The notes below the pieces were generated by a model. That model saw only the letters and a list, made by a program, of their open reading frames with translations, was not told the origin of the DNA and did not search any database. The position numbers were made by a program, and so were the translations under genes. A stretch of DNA of 64,000 bases from RYN-122 sp963761655 (lineage in GTDB: Bacteria; Actinomycetota; Actinomycetes; Mycobacteriales; SCTD01), in contig CAVXHI010000011.1 of NCBI GenBank assembly GCA_963761655.1, forward strand, positions 124,001-188,000, read 5' to 3'. The number at the start of each line of letters is the position of its first letter. The first letter of the stretch is position 1. This document shows, piece by piece, positions 25,971 through 33,837 of this stretch.

Positions 25971-26889
25971 TTGAAGACCTGCATCTCCGGGTTCAGGCCG
26001 AGCAGGATCGTCGTGAAGACGTAGTTGAAGATCCAGATCGGCGGCGAAGGCGATGACCACGGCCTGGTTGACCGCGCGTCCCACGCCGGCGGGCCCACCC
26101 TTGGCGTTGAGGCCCTTGTAGCAGCAGACGATCGCGATGATGAGGCCGAAGATGGCCGTCTTCAGGACGCTGCCCCACAGGTCCGTGACGGTGGCGTTGG
26201 CGAAGAAGTTGGCGAAGAAGCCACCGCTGGTGGCGCCCAGCAGCGGCACCGAGGCGATCCACCCGCCGGCGATGCCGAAGCTCAGCGCGACGAGGTCGAG
26301 GGCGCCCGTGATGATGAACAGGGCGATGACGCGAGGCAGGACGAGGCTGCGGACGGGGTCGATCCCGAGGACCTCCATCGCGTCGATCTCCTCGCGGATC
26401 CGTCGTGCGCCGAGGTCCGCCGTGATCGCCGTGCCGATGACACCGGCGACCACCATGGCGTTGATCCACGGCGCGAACTCGCGGACGCTGGCCATGATGA
26501 AGAAGCTGCCGAGTCGCTCTGGGATGCCGAACAGGCTGAAGAGGTTGCCGCCCTGCAGACCCGGAGCGCCCGAGCCCGAAGGCCAAGGTGCTGACGATCA
26601 TCGGGAACCAGCACTTGCGGAGGATGTCGGCCATGACGTCGCGGACGTCACCCCAGTAGCCCCGCGGCTGCATGACACCGGTCTTGATGACCTCGCCCAG
26701 CAGCAGCACCATCTCGCCGGTCTCGTTGAGGCCGCGCACCAGGACGCCCGGGCCGCTGCGCTTCGCCTTCACCCGACGGGGTGCGGGCGCGCCCGTCAAC
26801 GGCGGCGCCGCAGGCGCCTGTTGCTTGAGGACAGGCGCATCCACGTTCGTGGTCGGTGCCGCGGGGGCACCGTCGAACTGCAGGGTCAT
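25967..26889 (-). pseudogene. YrbE/MlaE-family permease A, frameshifted
   Basis: First gene of the Mce operon, start ATG 26889. N-terminal cytoplasmic Ala/Pro-rich part, then MVLLLGEVIKTGVMQPRGYW, a shift near 26575, then a long intact block: REFAPWINAMVVAGVIGTAI, the MlaE hallmark IREEIDAMEVLGIDPVRSLV, GGFFANFFANATVTDLWGSV, VCCYKGLNAKGGPAGVGRAV, and a further shift near 26040 before the expected end EMQVFK. Together with permease B it forms the membrane pore of the importer. Fewer indels than in the two following genes. Confidence 0.8.
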
Positions 26890-27316
26890 GTCGGCTCGAT
26901 CCGGGTCGAAGGGTGGCAAGCGCCACTTTGTGGCCGTCGTGTTGCGTGGTCCAGGCCACACCCGGGGGGTGCTGCGGGCGCAGCGGGGGGAACTCACCCC
27001 CCGATCGGGGGGTCGCACGCTCAAGAAGCGTCGGCCCGGCCTGTCGCCCTGCCTCGTAGGCCGCGTGGCTCGTGGTGGCCGCGCTCTCCTGCTGTCGCAA
27101 GGGCCGCGGGAGCGATCGCCGCGACGTCGGTGCTCGAGCCAGGTTCGCCCGCCAGCCCCTGCGCTGCCGCTCAGCACGCGCAGAGCCGCTCCTGCCTGAG
27201 CACCAGTCAGGGGTGCGGGGCCTGCCCGAGCCTCACGTGCCGCTGCAGGTCGGCCAGGACCTCCGGCAGCGGCCGATCACTGGGCACGATCAGGCCGTCA
27301 TGCGTTCGCGGCTAAG
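26890..27316. promoter_or_regulatory. Mce operon upstream region with GC palindrome
   Basis: Non-coding stretch ahead of yrbEA. It holds a perfect 16-base palindrome at 26997-27012 (six C, GATC, six G) and, just before it, the near-palindromic CACCCGGGGGGTG around 26959-26971. Such G/C dyads close to a promoter are candidate operator sites for a repressor of the operon. Further right, 27225-27320 read on the minus strand looks like the tail of a protein (PSDRPLPEVLADLQRHVRLG) but has no start and is not called. Confidence 0.35.
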
Positions 27317-27792
27317 TACCTGACCGGCCGACCTTCCCGGTCGAGATCGCCGCCGGGGTCACCGCGTACCTGGAGCTGACTGAGCAGGCCGCGCCGCTCG
27401 CGCTCGCCGAGCTGCATCAGGCCGCCGGTGACCTGCAGCCCGCGATCGCCGTCGTGGAGAGCTTGGAGCCCACAGCACCGGCCGCGCTGTCGCTCGCTGA
27501 GCTGTACTCCGATGCAGGCCGCGACCAGGACGTCGTCGACCTGACCACCGGGCTGACCAACGTCGACGACGCCACCGCGCTGCTGCTCGTCCTGCGGGGC
27601 CGTGCCTTCGGCCAGCTCGGCTACCAGGACCCGGCCCGCGAGGCGCTCAAGGAAGCCTTCCGCGTCAAGGCACGGCCCGCGTCCATCCGCCACCGCGCGC
27701 TGCTCGAGCGGGCGACCGTGAACCTGGCCGTCAACCGCAAGGCAGCGGCCCGCAAGGACGTCCAGACCGTCCTAGCCGAGGACCCCAACTAG
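27317..27792 (+). pseudogene. TPR-repeat protein remnant, truncated at both ends
   Basis: The open frame begins without a start codon right after a TAA and reads through tetratricopeptide-like sequence (LALAELHQAAGDLQPAIAVV, LSLAELYSDAGRDQDVVDL, FGQLGYQDPAREALKEAF, RHRALLERATVNLAVNRKAA). In actinobacterial relatives such proteins are about 250-350 residues, so the N-terminal half is missing here. It stops at TAG after AEDPN, yet the following in-frame codons read PGLREA, the family's usual continuation; the stop therefore looks like a Tyr-to-stop change. It marks the left side of the accessory island. An internal ATG at 27454 could give a 112-residue product. Confidence 0.6.
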
Positions 27793-28112
27793 CCCGGTCT
27801 CCGCGAGGCCCCTCGACGCGCTGCCCGCTTGACCTCGACCGGCACAGCGCCGCCGAGCCACTGGCCGTCATCACGTCCCTGAGGGAAGACGTGCACAGCG
27901 GCCGGGCCCGGAGGAGCGACACCGTCCGATTCCTGCACCCGGTTCGACGGGATCAACCGTCCTCGACTACTGCCCTGCGACGGGCGCTGCCCGCGGACCG
28001 ACTCCTCGACGATGATGCGCCGCCTGTCACTGGCGGATGAGAGACTTGTCGAGCGGCACACCAGACGTAGTCACTGTGACTACAACCCCCGCGCAGGGGA
28101 GGTGCACACCAG
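27793..28112. other. Intergenic stretch with a 17-bp dyad
   Basis: No convincing gene on either strand. A perfect dyad of two 8-base arms around one T (GTAGTCAC/GTGACTAC) lies at 28067-28083, followed by a small CCCC-GGGG hairpin near 28086-28099. The dyad could be an operator for the plus-strand genes that follow or a recombination core site. Confidence 0.35.
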
Positions 28113-28295
28113 TTGAATGCCCAGTTGCTCGCCGGCGACGGCAGCGGCTACGACAGCCACCGTGTAGGGGCCGAACGGTCCTGCGACCGCCGGGCTCGCC
28201 CGCCAGGCCGTGGTGACGCGGCTGCTGTGGCGGCCGTCGTGCCGATCCTGCGCCACCAGCCCCAGCGCCGGGCAACGCGACGGGTGGGGCCATGA
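28113..28295 (+). CDS. Possible small protein coupled to the coiled-coil gene
   Basis: 60 residues, start TTG 28113 (or ATG 28117 in another frame). The stop overlaps the next start as ATGA, the usual mark of translational coupling here, and GGGGAGG lies upstream at about 28095. The sequence is Arg/Ala-rich with no recognised family, so it may equally be a chance frame. Confidence 0.3.
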   Translation: MNAQLLAGDGSGYDSHRVGAERSCDRRARPPGRGDAAAVAAVVPILRHQPQRRATRRVGP

Positions 28296-29473
28296 CCGAT
28301 CGGCGTGAGATGGGCTCCGGGCGCACGGCGGGAGCGGCCGGTCCTGCGACACACAGCACAGCTGACAGCGCTGATGGGCGCCGCCCTGTCCAGACGCACG
28401 GCGACACGGACGCGGCGCCCGCCGCAGCAGCCGCGGCCGGGACGGTGCCTCCGGATACGGGAGAGCAGCAGGTCATCGACACTTGGCTGGCCCGTGAGCT
28501 GGCCCGGCTGCGCGAGGAGAACCGGCGGCTCATCACGACCGCGGAGGACGACCGGCGCCGCAAAGCCAAGATGAGGGCTGAGATCGCGCGATTGACCACG
28601 CGCGTGCAGGAGCTCCGGGACGGGATGGGGCTGACCGGTGACGAGCTCCGCGACCGCGGCTGGGGCGCACAGGCTGCCCGCCTTCTCGACCTGACCGAAG
28701 AGGTCGAGCTGTGCAAGGGACGGCTGGAGCAGCAGGCCGGTGAGGCCGGACGGAGGCTGATGGAGCTGACGGCTGAACGCGACTGGTTGCTGGACTCCCT
28801 CCGGTCAGCCGCCGACACAGTCGAGAACCCTCACGACGTCCGCCGCTGGGGACGCCAGACGCTGGCGCTGCACAAGGCTGAGCACGGGCAGCAGCAGCCG
28901 CGGAGCCGCCAGGAGCTGCTGGAGCGGGAGGTCGACGCCGGTGACACCGGGCAGCGGCGGCTGCCGGCGTCCGACGAGCTGCCGTCCGGAATCGGCCCGC
29001 GGCGCGGCAACGGCCCGACGTCGCCCGAGGCCCAAGCACAGCCGGAGCAGACGATGGAGGGCGCTGCTGAGCGGGTCGAGCGCATCCGCGAGCAACTTCG
29101 CAGGCAGCCTCACTTGGTCGGGGAGTGCATCGACGACCGCGTTGAGCTGATGCTGGAGATCGAGCAGCTGACCGCCGACCGCGAAGAAGGTCGCAAGGCC
29201 GCCGCGCACCTGTGGTTCGGCGGCGAGCACGGGGTCTCTCAGGATGAGGTCTGCGAGTGGTATCCGTGGGTCGTCCCGCTGCTAAGCATGCATGCGCGGG
29301 AGTGGACCGAGAGACGCCTGAACAGTCGTCGCGAGCTGCGCGACCAGCGGGACCAGGCCCGTGCGGTCGCCCGGCGTTTGATGATCGACCCAACGTTCGC
29401 CGACCGTGTCCGGGCCCTGCATCTCCCTTGGTTGCACCAGCGGCTCGACACCGACCCGGAGGTTCAGCCGTGA
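28292..29473 (+). CDS. Coiled-coil protein of unknown function
   Basis: 393 residues. A disordered Ala/Gly-rich N-terminus (1-60) leads into a long coiled coil (about 65-165: ELARLREENRRLITTAEDDR, KAKMRAEIARLTTRVQELRD), a disordered middle, a second helical region (VERIREQLRRQPHLVGECID) and a C-terminal conserved-looking part (HLWFGGEHGVSQDEVCEWYP, DPTFADRVRALHLPWLHQRL). No known domain. It is coupled by overlap to the small gene after it. Such proteins are frequent cargo in actinobacterial integrative elements; no function is claimed. Confidence 0.6.
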   Translation: MTDRREMGSGRTAGAAGPATHSTADSADGRRPVQTHGDTDAAPAAAAAAGTVPPDTGEQQVIDTWLARELARLREENRRLITTAEDDRRRKAKMRAEIARLTTRVQELRDGMGLTGDELRDRGWGAQAARLLDLTEEVELCKGRLEQQAGEAGRRLMELTAERDWLLDSLRSAADTVENPHDVRRWGRQTLALHKAEHGQQQPRSRQELLEREVDAGDTGQRRLPASDELPSGIGPRRGNGPTSPEAQAQPEQTMEGAAERVERIREQLRRQPHLVGECIDDRVELMLEIEQLTADREEGRKAAAHLWFGGEHGVSQDEVCEWYPWVVPLLSMHAREWTERRLNSRRELRDQRDQARAVARRLMIDPTFADRVRALHLPWLHQRLDTDPEVQP

Positions 29474-29766
29474 TCGAGCACGTGCACACGTTTCGTCTCG
29501 CGCACGTCGAACTGGAGTGCCACTGCGGGCTGCGCCAGGTGCACGAGGTCGTGCACGGTAGCGAGCTGTCGCACCAGCAGCCATCCGAGTACTCGACGGA
29601 CCGGAGCGTCTGGGAACGGCTCGAGCGTCTCGAGTACGAGCGCGATGAGGCCCGCAACCTCGTCGTCATGGCCATGGAGTGGGGCACCGCTCACTTCGAG
29701 CCCGAACGCGAGCGCTACCCGTGGGCGTACCCGCACGCGGTGCCATCGGGGGACAACGGTGACTGA
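29470..29766 (+). CDS. Small protein with His/Cys-rich start
   Basis: 98 residues from a GTG at 29470 that overlaps the preceding stop. The N-terminus has His and Cys in a possible metal-binding arrangement (HVHTFRLAHVELECHCGLRQ, then HEVVHGSEL), followed by an acidic helical part (ERLERLEYERDEARNLVVMA). The HxH..CxCG pattern resembles short zinc-binding cargo proteins; no family recognised. Confidence 0.55.
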   Translation: MIEHVHTFRLAHVELECHCGLRQVHEVVHGSELSHQQPSEYSTDRSVWERLERLEYERDEARNLVVMAMEWGTAHFEPERERYPWAYPHAVPSGDNGD

Positions 29767-29907
29767 GGAGGCGCCGGACCCACAGAACCAGCAGCTAGCA
29801 CGCTCTGGGTCCTAGTTCATGATCTCGAACCGATCAGGCCGCTGATCTGCGGCGCCATCTCCGCGACCTCTTCGGCCGCCCAGCAAGTGGCCGCTGACAG
29901 AACGGCC

Positions 29908-29937
29908 TCGGGAGGGACGCCTAGGCGTCCCTCCCGA
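29908..29937. terminator. Perfect 30-bp palindrome between convergent genes
   Basis: A 30-base perfect inverted repeat centred on CCTAGG stands between the plus-strand gene ending at 29766 and the minus-strand gene ending at 29946. It can fold into a long stem on either RNA strand and most likely acts as a bidirectional terminator; there is no T-tract. Confidence 0.7.
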
Positions 29938-29945
29938 TGATGTCG

Positions 29946-30389
29946 CTACTGCGTCGACGGCCCCTGCTGTCGTGCTGAGCGGGGGGCCAGCCCGCCTGAG
30001 TCCCGCTGCTGACAGCGGCTGATCTCGCGGCGCAGGGCGCCCTGCCGCCAGGTCGTGTGGTTCTCAGGGTCGAGCGCGGCGATGCGGAACTCGACCTGCT
30101 CGGCGAGGAGCTCCCAGAGGTATGAGGGCTCGTCGCGGTACATGCGTTCGGCGGCGATACCGGCGTAGGTGTCGTGCAGCGTGGTCAACAGCTCGATCGT
30201 TCGCTCGTGCCCCGAGGTCCGCTGGGGGTTCGTGGCTGCATCATGGATCGTTTCCGCGGTCAAGGTGATGTCCTTGTTTGGACGTCGCCGGCCGGTGGCC
30301 CGCGTCCGCCAGACCTGTCTGGTCTGCACGGCACCGTGTGTGCGCTGCCGGCGGACCCAAGGGGCGGCAGGGGTTGGTCCACTGGACAC
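29946..30389 (-). CDS. Hypothetical protein
   Basis: Up to 147 residues. The conserved-looking core is ITLTAETIHDAATNPQRTSG, HERTIELLTTLHDTYAGIAA and YLWELLAEQVEFRIAALDPE, a mostly helical soluble protein. The N-terminal 40 residues are Arg-rich and the start is uncertain (GTG 30329 is an alternative). No family recognised. Same strand as the coiled-coil gene at 30414. Confidence 0.45.
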   Translation of the reverse strand: MSSGPTPAAPWVRRQRTHGAVQTRQVWRTRATGRRRPNKDITLTAETIHDAATNPQRTSGHERTIELLTTLHDTYAGIAAERMYRDEPSYLWELLAEQVEFRIAALDPENHTTWRQGALRREISRCQQRDSGGLAPRSARQQGPSTQ

Positions 30390-30413
30390 GCCTGTCTGCT
30401 GCGCCTCGAGCTG

Positions 30414-31088
30414 TCAGTCGGGCGTCGAGCCGCGGGTGGTGAGGACGACGTGCTGCTGCTCGATCAGTCGCAGCAGCCCCGAGTTCTCGGTCTCCAAGGC
30501 CATGGCTCGGCTCGTCGCCTGGTCGCGTGCCGCGGTCGTGTCCTTCAGAGCCTCCTGGTGCTCGGCCAGGGAGTCCTGCAGCGTCACGTTGATCTGCGAG
30601 ATCGTCGCGGCGTGGTCGTCCGCCTCGGCCGCAATCTGCTGCAGTCGGCTGGCCTCCCGACGCGCCTGCGCCAGGGCCGCGGTGGTCTCCTCGATCTGCA
30701 GGCGGAGTGCGCTGAGCTCGGCCTGGTCGTCCTGGCGTGCCGCGCGAACCCGCTCCACGACCGCAGCCTCGTCGCAGGCGGAAGCGAGGTCGGAGATGGT
30801 CGAGGCCACGTGGGCGACAGCGCCCAGAGCGGTCTCGAAGTAGGACGTGAGCTCCGGCAGCCCCGCCGTCGCGAGGCCGAGCGACTTGAGCGCGTCGGAC
30901 CTCAGGTGGAGCTGACGCTCCCGCAGCTTGTCCTCCGCAGCCCGTGTACGGAAGGCGTGAACCCGATGCTTGGCACGCTCCCCCTCCGTGTTACCCGCGT
31001 ACTGGCCCCTTCCGTGGGCCGCTCCGCCACAGCCGCAGACGCAGGCGGCGGGAGCGGGTTGCGGCGGGGCGGTGTCGTCAGTCGGCAT
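30414..31088 (-). CDS. Coiled-coil protein with Cys-rich N-terminal knuckle
   Basis: 224 residues. The N-terminus CVCGCGGAAHGRGQYAGNTE resembles the short Cys-Cys knuckle followed by RGQYA..ERAKHR found at the start of some actinobacterial plasmid or element DNA-binding proteins. The rest (about 75-215) is a long coiled coil (VVERVRAARQDDQAELSALR, QINVTLQDSLAEHQEALKD), KfrA-like in architecture. A role in DNA binding or partition of the element is a guess from architecture only. Confidence 0.6.
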   Translation of the reverse strand: MPTDDTAPPQPAPAACVCGCGGAAHGRGQYAGNTEGERAKHRVHAFRTRAAEDKLRERQLHLRSDALKSLGLATAGLPELTSYFETALGAVAHVASTISDLASACDEAAVVERVRAARQDDQAELSALRLQIEETTAALAQARREASRLQQIAAEADDHAATISQINVTLQDSLAEHQEALKDTTAARDQATSRAMALETENSGLLRLIEQQHVVLTTRGSTPD

Positions 31089-31277
31089 GGTTGCTCGTTT
31101 CTCGTAACGTTGCGGTGCTACGGCTTCTGGTGATCGGGCTGGGCCCGGTCGGCTCGACGTGCTCTGACCCGTCGATGAGTCCGGCGTCGCGGCGGCTCAG
31201 CAGTTGGCCCCGCGCTCTGCAGAGCCGGTCCTGGCGCGGCGGCCCTGTGCCACGGCCTGCTCGGCTTAGAGGGCGGA

Positions 31278-31314
31278 CCGGGTGCTGTCCTTGATCGACG
31301 CGGACAGCACCCGG
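31278..31314 (-). terminator. Hairpin terminator downstream of the DUF2130-like gene
   Basis: Two perfect 13-base arms (CCGGGTGCTGTCC and its complement) separated by 11 bases, 19 bases past the stop of the minus-strand gene ending at 31333. A typical GC-rich intrinsic terminator without an obvious U-tract. Confidence 0.6.
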
Positions 31315-31332
31315 CAGGTGCTTCGCCCTGGG

Positions 31333-32730
31333 CTAGGCCGTCAGTTCCTCGTGCATGCGCTGGAGTCGGGTGGTCGTGTCGTTGCGGACCTTGCGGGCGA
31401 CCGTCTCGATGTCCTCCAGCGATCGGCGTCCGGCGGCGATGGACCGGTCGAGCTGTGCGAGCGGTGACAGGGCGCTCTGCAGTTCCTCGATGCGAGAGCG
31501 GACCAGCTCCTTGTCCAGATCTCCCGAGGCGTTGAGCGAGCGGGCGGCGGTCATCCGCAGTAGCAGGTAGGCAGCGGTGAGCACCGCCTCGCCTGCGTCG
31601 TCCTCCCGCGGACTCCAGGCCACGAGCAGGGTCGATGCGTCCAGGACGACGAGCGGTTCGCCCGGTACCGGCATGTACTCGGCCGGTGTGATCCCCATGG
31701 CGACGACGGCTGAGCGGTTGTCGCGTGCCGCGTCCAGTTCCTGGCGCCATTCCTGGATGCTCAGCGGCCGGGCCATGCGGTTCTTGATCTCCACCACCAT
31801 CCGCGGTGCCTCCGTGGGGTGCAGGCTGAGGAAGTTGACGAGGTGGTCGCCCTTCTTGGTGTCGGCGTCGCCCCTGAGCGCGCCGACGGGGGCGCTGCCG
31901 CCGTCGCCTGCGTGTGCGGCGATGCGGCTGAGGACGGCTCCGCAGTCCCGCTCGAGGGCGAAGCCGTCCGCGCTGTTGCGGCGGGTCGTGCTGGCGACGG
32001 CGGCAGCGACCGCCTGCTGCTGCGCGAGCGAGTTCTGGAGCTCGCTCACGGTCCGGGTCAGCTCGGCGTGCTGGCTCTGGAGGGCAGCGAGAACGGCGTC
32101 CTTCACCGCGTTCCGGTCCTGGCCCACGGCGAGCTTCATCGTCTCGCTGTGCTGGGCCACGGCTCGGTGGAACTCGTTCAGGGCCTGATCGGTGCACTGC
32201 GTGACAGCAGAGCGGACGCTGCGCGGCAGGTCCCCGTTCTCGTGGATCAGGCGTCCGATACCGCTGGCAAGCCGGTCGACGGCGCGCTGGCTCGCGAGCG
32301 CGAGTGGGCCGCTGTCGGCGTCGACGGCTCGGGTCACGGCGTCCGACAGACTGGACGTCGAGGCCGTGACCACGGCGTCGATGCGGCTGGCGAGCCCGTC
32401 GATGGCCGTCTGCATCTTGTGCAGGTCGGCGCCGCTGCTCGCCGCCTCGTTGGCGACGGCTCCGAGCCGCAGGGTCGAGATCAGCCACTGCTCGAGGTCC
32501 TGCCCGCGGTGCTGGGCGGAGGTCGCGCTGCGCAGGATGTCGCCGTCGCCGATGCTGGCGCCGGTGATGCGGAGCCGGCCGTCGTGCAGGTCGAGCGAGC
32601 AGCGCCCGTCGGAATGTGCCTGGGGACGAGTGCTGCGGGTCCCGGTCCCGGTGTTGTGGCTGGCGCTGACCTTGCCGGGGTCGCGGTCGGTCGTCCTGCT
32701 CGAGCGGGTGGCGGGCGGGTGAGCGTTCAT
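31333..32730 (-). CDS. Coiled-coil protein with DUF2130-like PD-(D/E)XK nuclease core
   Basis: 465 residues, start ATG 32730 behind GAGGAGG. An N-terminal part and a long helical region (AALQSQHAELTRTVSELQNS) precede an alpha/beta core near residues 290-360: DTKKGDHLVNFLSLHPTEAP, RMVVEIKNRMARPLSIQEWR, QELDAARDNRSAVVAMGI. The order KKGD ... VVEIKNR ... EL..A..NR.A matches the DUF2130/RmuC-like pattern, where the E-x-K is a nuclease signature. A DNA-processing role is likely but not proven. Followed by a terminator hairpin; its own gene is preceded by a 166-base gap. Confidence 0.65.
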   Translation of the reverse strand: MNAHPPATRSSRTTDRDPGKVSASHNTGTGTRSTRPQAHSDGRCSLDLHDGRLRITGASIGDGDILRSATSAQHRGQDLEQWLISTLRLGAVANEAASSGADLHKMQTAIDGLASRIDAVVTASTSSLSDAVTRAVDADSGPLALASQRAVDRLASGIGRLIHENGDLPRSVRSAVTQCTDQALNEFHRAVAQHSETMKLAVGQDRNAVKDAVLAALQSQHAELTRTVSELQNSLAQQQAVAAAVASTTRRNSADGFALERDCGAVLSRIAAHAGDGGSAPVGALRGDADTKKGDHLVNFLSLHPTEAPRMVVEIKNRMARPLSIQEWRQELDAARDNRSAVVAMGITPAEYMPVPGEPLVVLDASTLLVAWSPREDDAGEAVLTAAYLLLRMTAARSLNASGDLDKELVRSRIEELQSALSPLAQLDRSIAAGRRSLEDIETVARKVRNDTTTRLQRMHEELTA

Positions 32731-32896
32731 GTCGTCCTCCTCGATCACACCGTGATGGCGGGAGCCCGAGTGACTCCGCGCGGCAGGGTGATGGGGGGTC
32801 GCGGGCGTGCACTCGCCACCAACCGGCCGGGTGCTGCACGTCCCACCACCGGCAGTCCTTGCACCGACAGGAGTAGGACGCGCCGCCGGTTCGAGC

Positions 32897-33337
32897 TCAG
32901 GCGGCAGGCTGCTGGGATGCCCAGCGGTGTGCGATGTGCGCCGCGGACCAGCAGCCGCGCAGCCACTGCGAGACGGTGACGCCGTCGGGCTTGCTGGGGT
33001 CGCGGAGCAGCCCGACCGCGAGCGACGCCGCGCAGTCCAAGGCGGCCAGAGCGGCGTCGCGGTCGGCGGGCCGCAGGACCCGCGCCTGCTGCAGGGGCTG
33101 CAGGGCGCAGTCGACGCACTCGCCGCCGAGTCCCCCGGCCATGGCCAGGAAACCACCGGTCGCCTGGACGAGATCGGTTGCCAGAGCGGCCCGACCACTC
33201 GAGGCCGCCTGCTCGAGGTCACGCTCGATCCGTGTCCAGTCCAGGGGCCTGTCCGCCTCGGTCTGCAGCAGGGGCGTGAGGCGGAGGGCGGTCTGCTTGT
33301 GCAGGTCGATGAAGCCCGGTCCGAACCTGTCTGTCAT
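32897..33337 (-). CDS. Hypothetical protein
   Basis: 146 residues, start ATG 33337 with GGAGA eight bases upstream. Mostly helical (LDWTRIERDLEQAASSGRAA, RDAALAALDCAASLAVGLLR), containing the pair CVDCALQPL. No family recognised. It may be co-transcribed with the DUF2130-like gene 166 bases downstream. Confidence 0.55.
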   Translation of the reverse strand: MTDRFGPGFIDLHKQTALRLTPLLQTEADRPLDWTRIERDLEQAASSGRAALATDLVQATGGFLAMAGGLGGECVDCALQPLQQARVLRPADRDAALAALDCAASLAVGLLRDPSKPDGVTVSQWLRGCWSAAHIAHRWASQQPAA

Positions 33338-33837
33338 GTCGCTGTCTCCTCGGTCTTGGTCGCCGGTCTGGCACTCGGAGGACGGTGACAGTTCCGGTGG
33401 GCCTTCTCGGCCGCGTTGTCCGGATGTTGTCCAGGCTCTGTCCGAACTGTGTCCTCCGACGGCCGAAGGGCTCGACTCAAATCGAAGGTTGGACAGCAGG
33501 GATGTCCAGAAGGAGGGCCCCGGGCCAGCCCTGTTGCTGTCACCTCTCCTCGTCGGAAACCGCCCGTTCCGGTCCTGGAAGATGACAGCAACGCGCATCG
33601 AGGCAGGTCAGGCGCCTAGTGCAGGATCCGCCGTTGCTGTCACGGTCGAGGTGCGTGAACACCAACCCCACTCCCCTGTCCCGTCCCTCCGACAGCCTGA
33701 CTGACGCTTGACCCGACCCTGCTCCTGCCTCTGCCGCGACACGGCCGGCGCACCGCAGCAACCGCCGGGGCAGCGCCACGCGCACCCGGCCGAAGCCGCG
33801 CCGCGAGGTCGTCGCCACCGCCGACCTGACCTACCTG
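33338..33837. repeat. Non-coding region with GTTGCTGTCA repeats every 50 bp
   Basis: No gene is convincing in these 500 bases between the divergent hypothetical gene and the plus-strand recombinase. The 10-mer GTTGCTGTCA occurs at 33533-33542 (plus), 33583-33592 (minus) and 33633-33642 (plus), exactly 50 bases apart. Regular spacing beside a tyrosine recombinase gene suggests arm-type binding sites or an attachment region. The stretch also contains several GTCCGGA/TCCGGAC-like motifs near 33417-33440. Confidence 0.5.

Noticed and set aside
24250..26600. Programmed frameshifting in the Mce ATPase and permeases
   Set aside because: Too many shifts of both signs, without conserved slippery sites, to be programmed.
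27225..27320. Tail of a minus-strand protein (PSDRPLPEVLADLQRHVRLG)
   Set aside because: Protein-like wording but only about 30 codons after a stop and no start codon or domain.
33533..33643. CRISPR array
   Set aside because: The repeat is only 10 bases, one copy is inverted and there are three copies; no cas gene is near.
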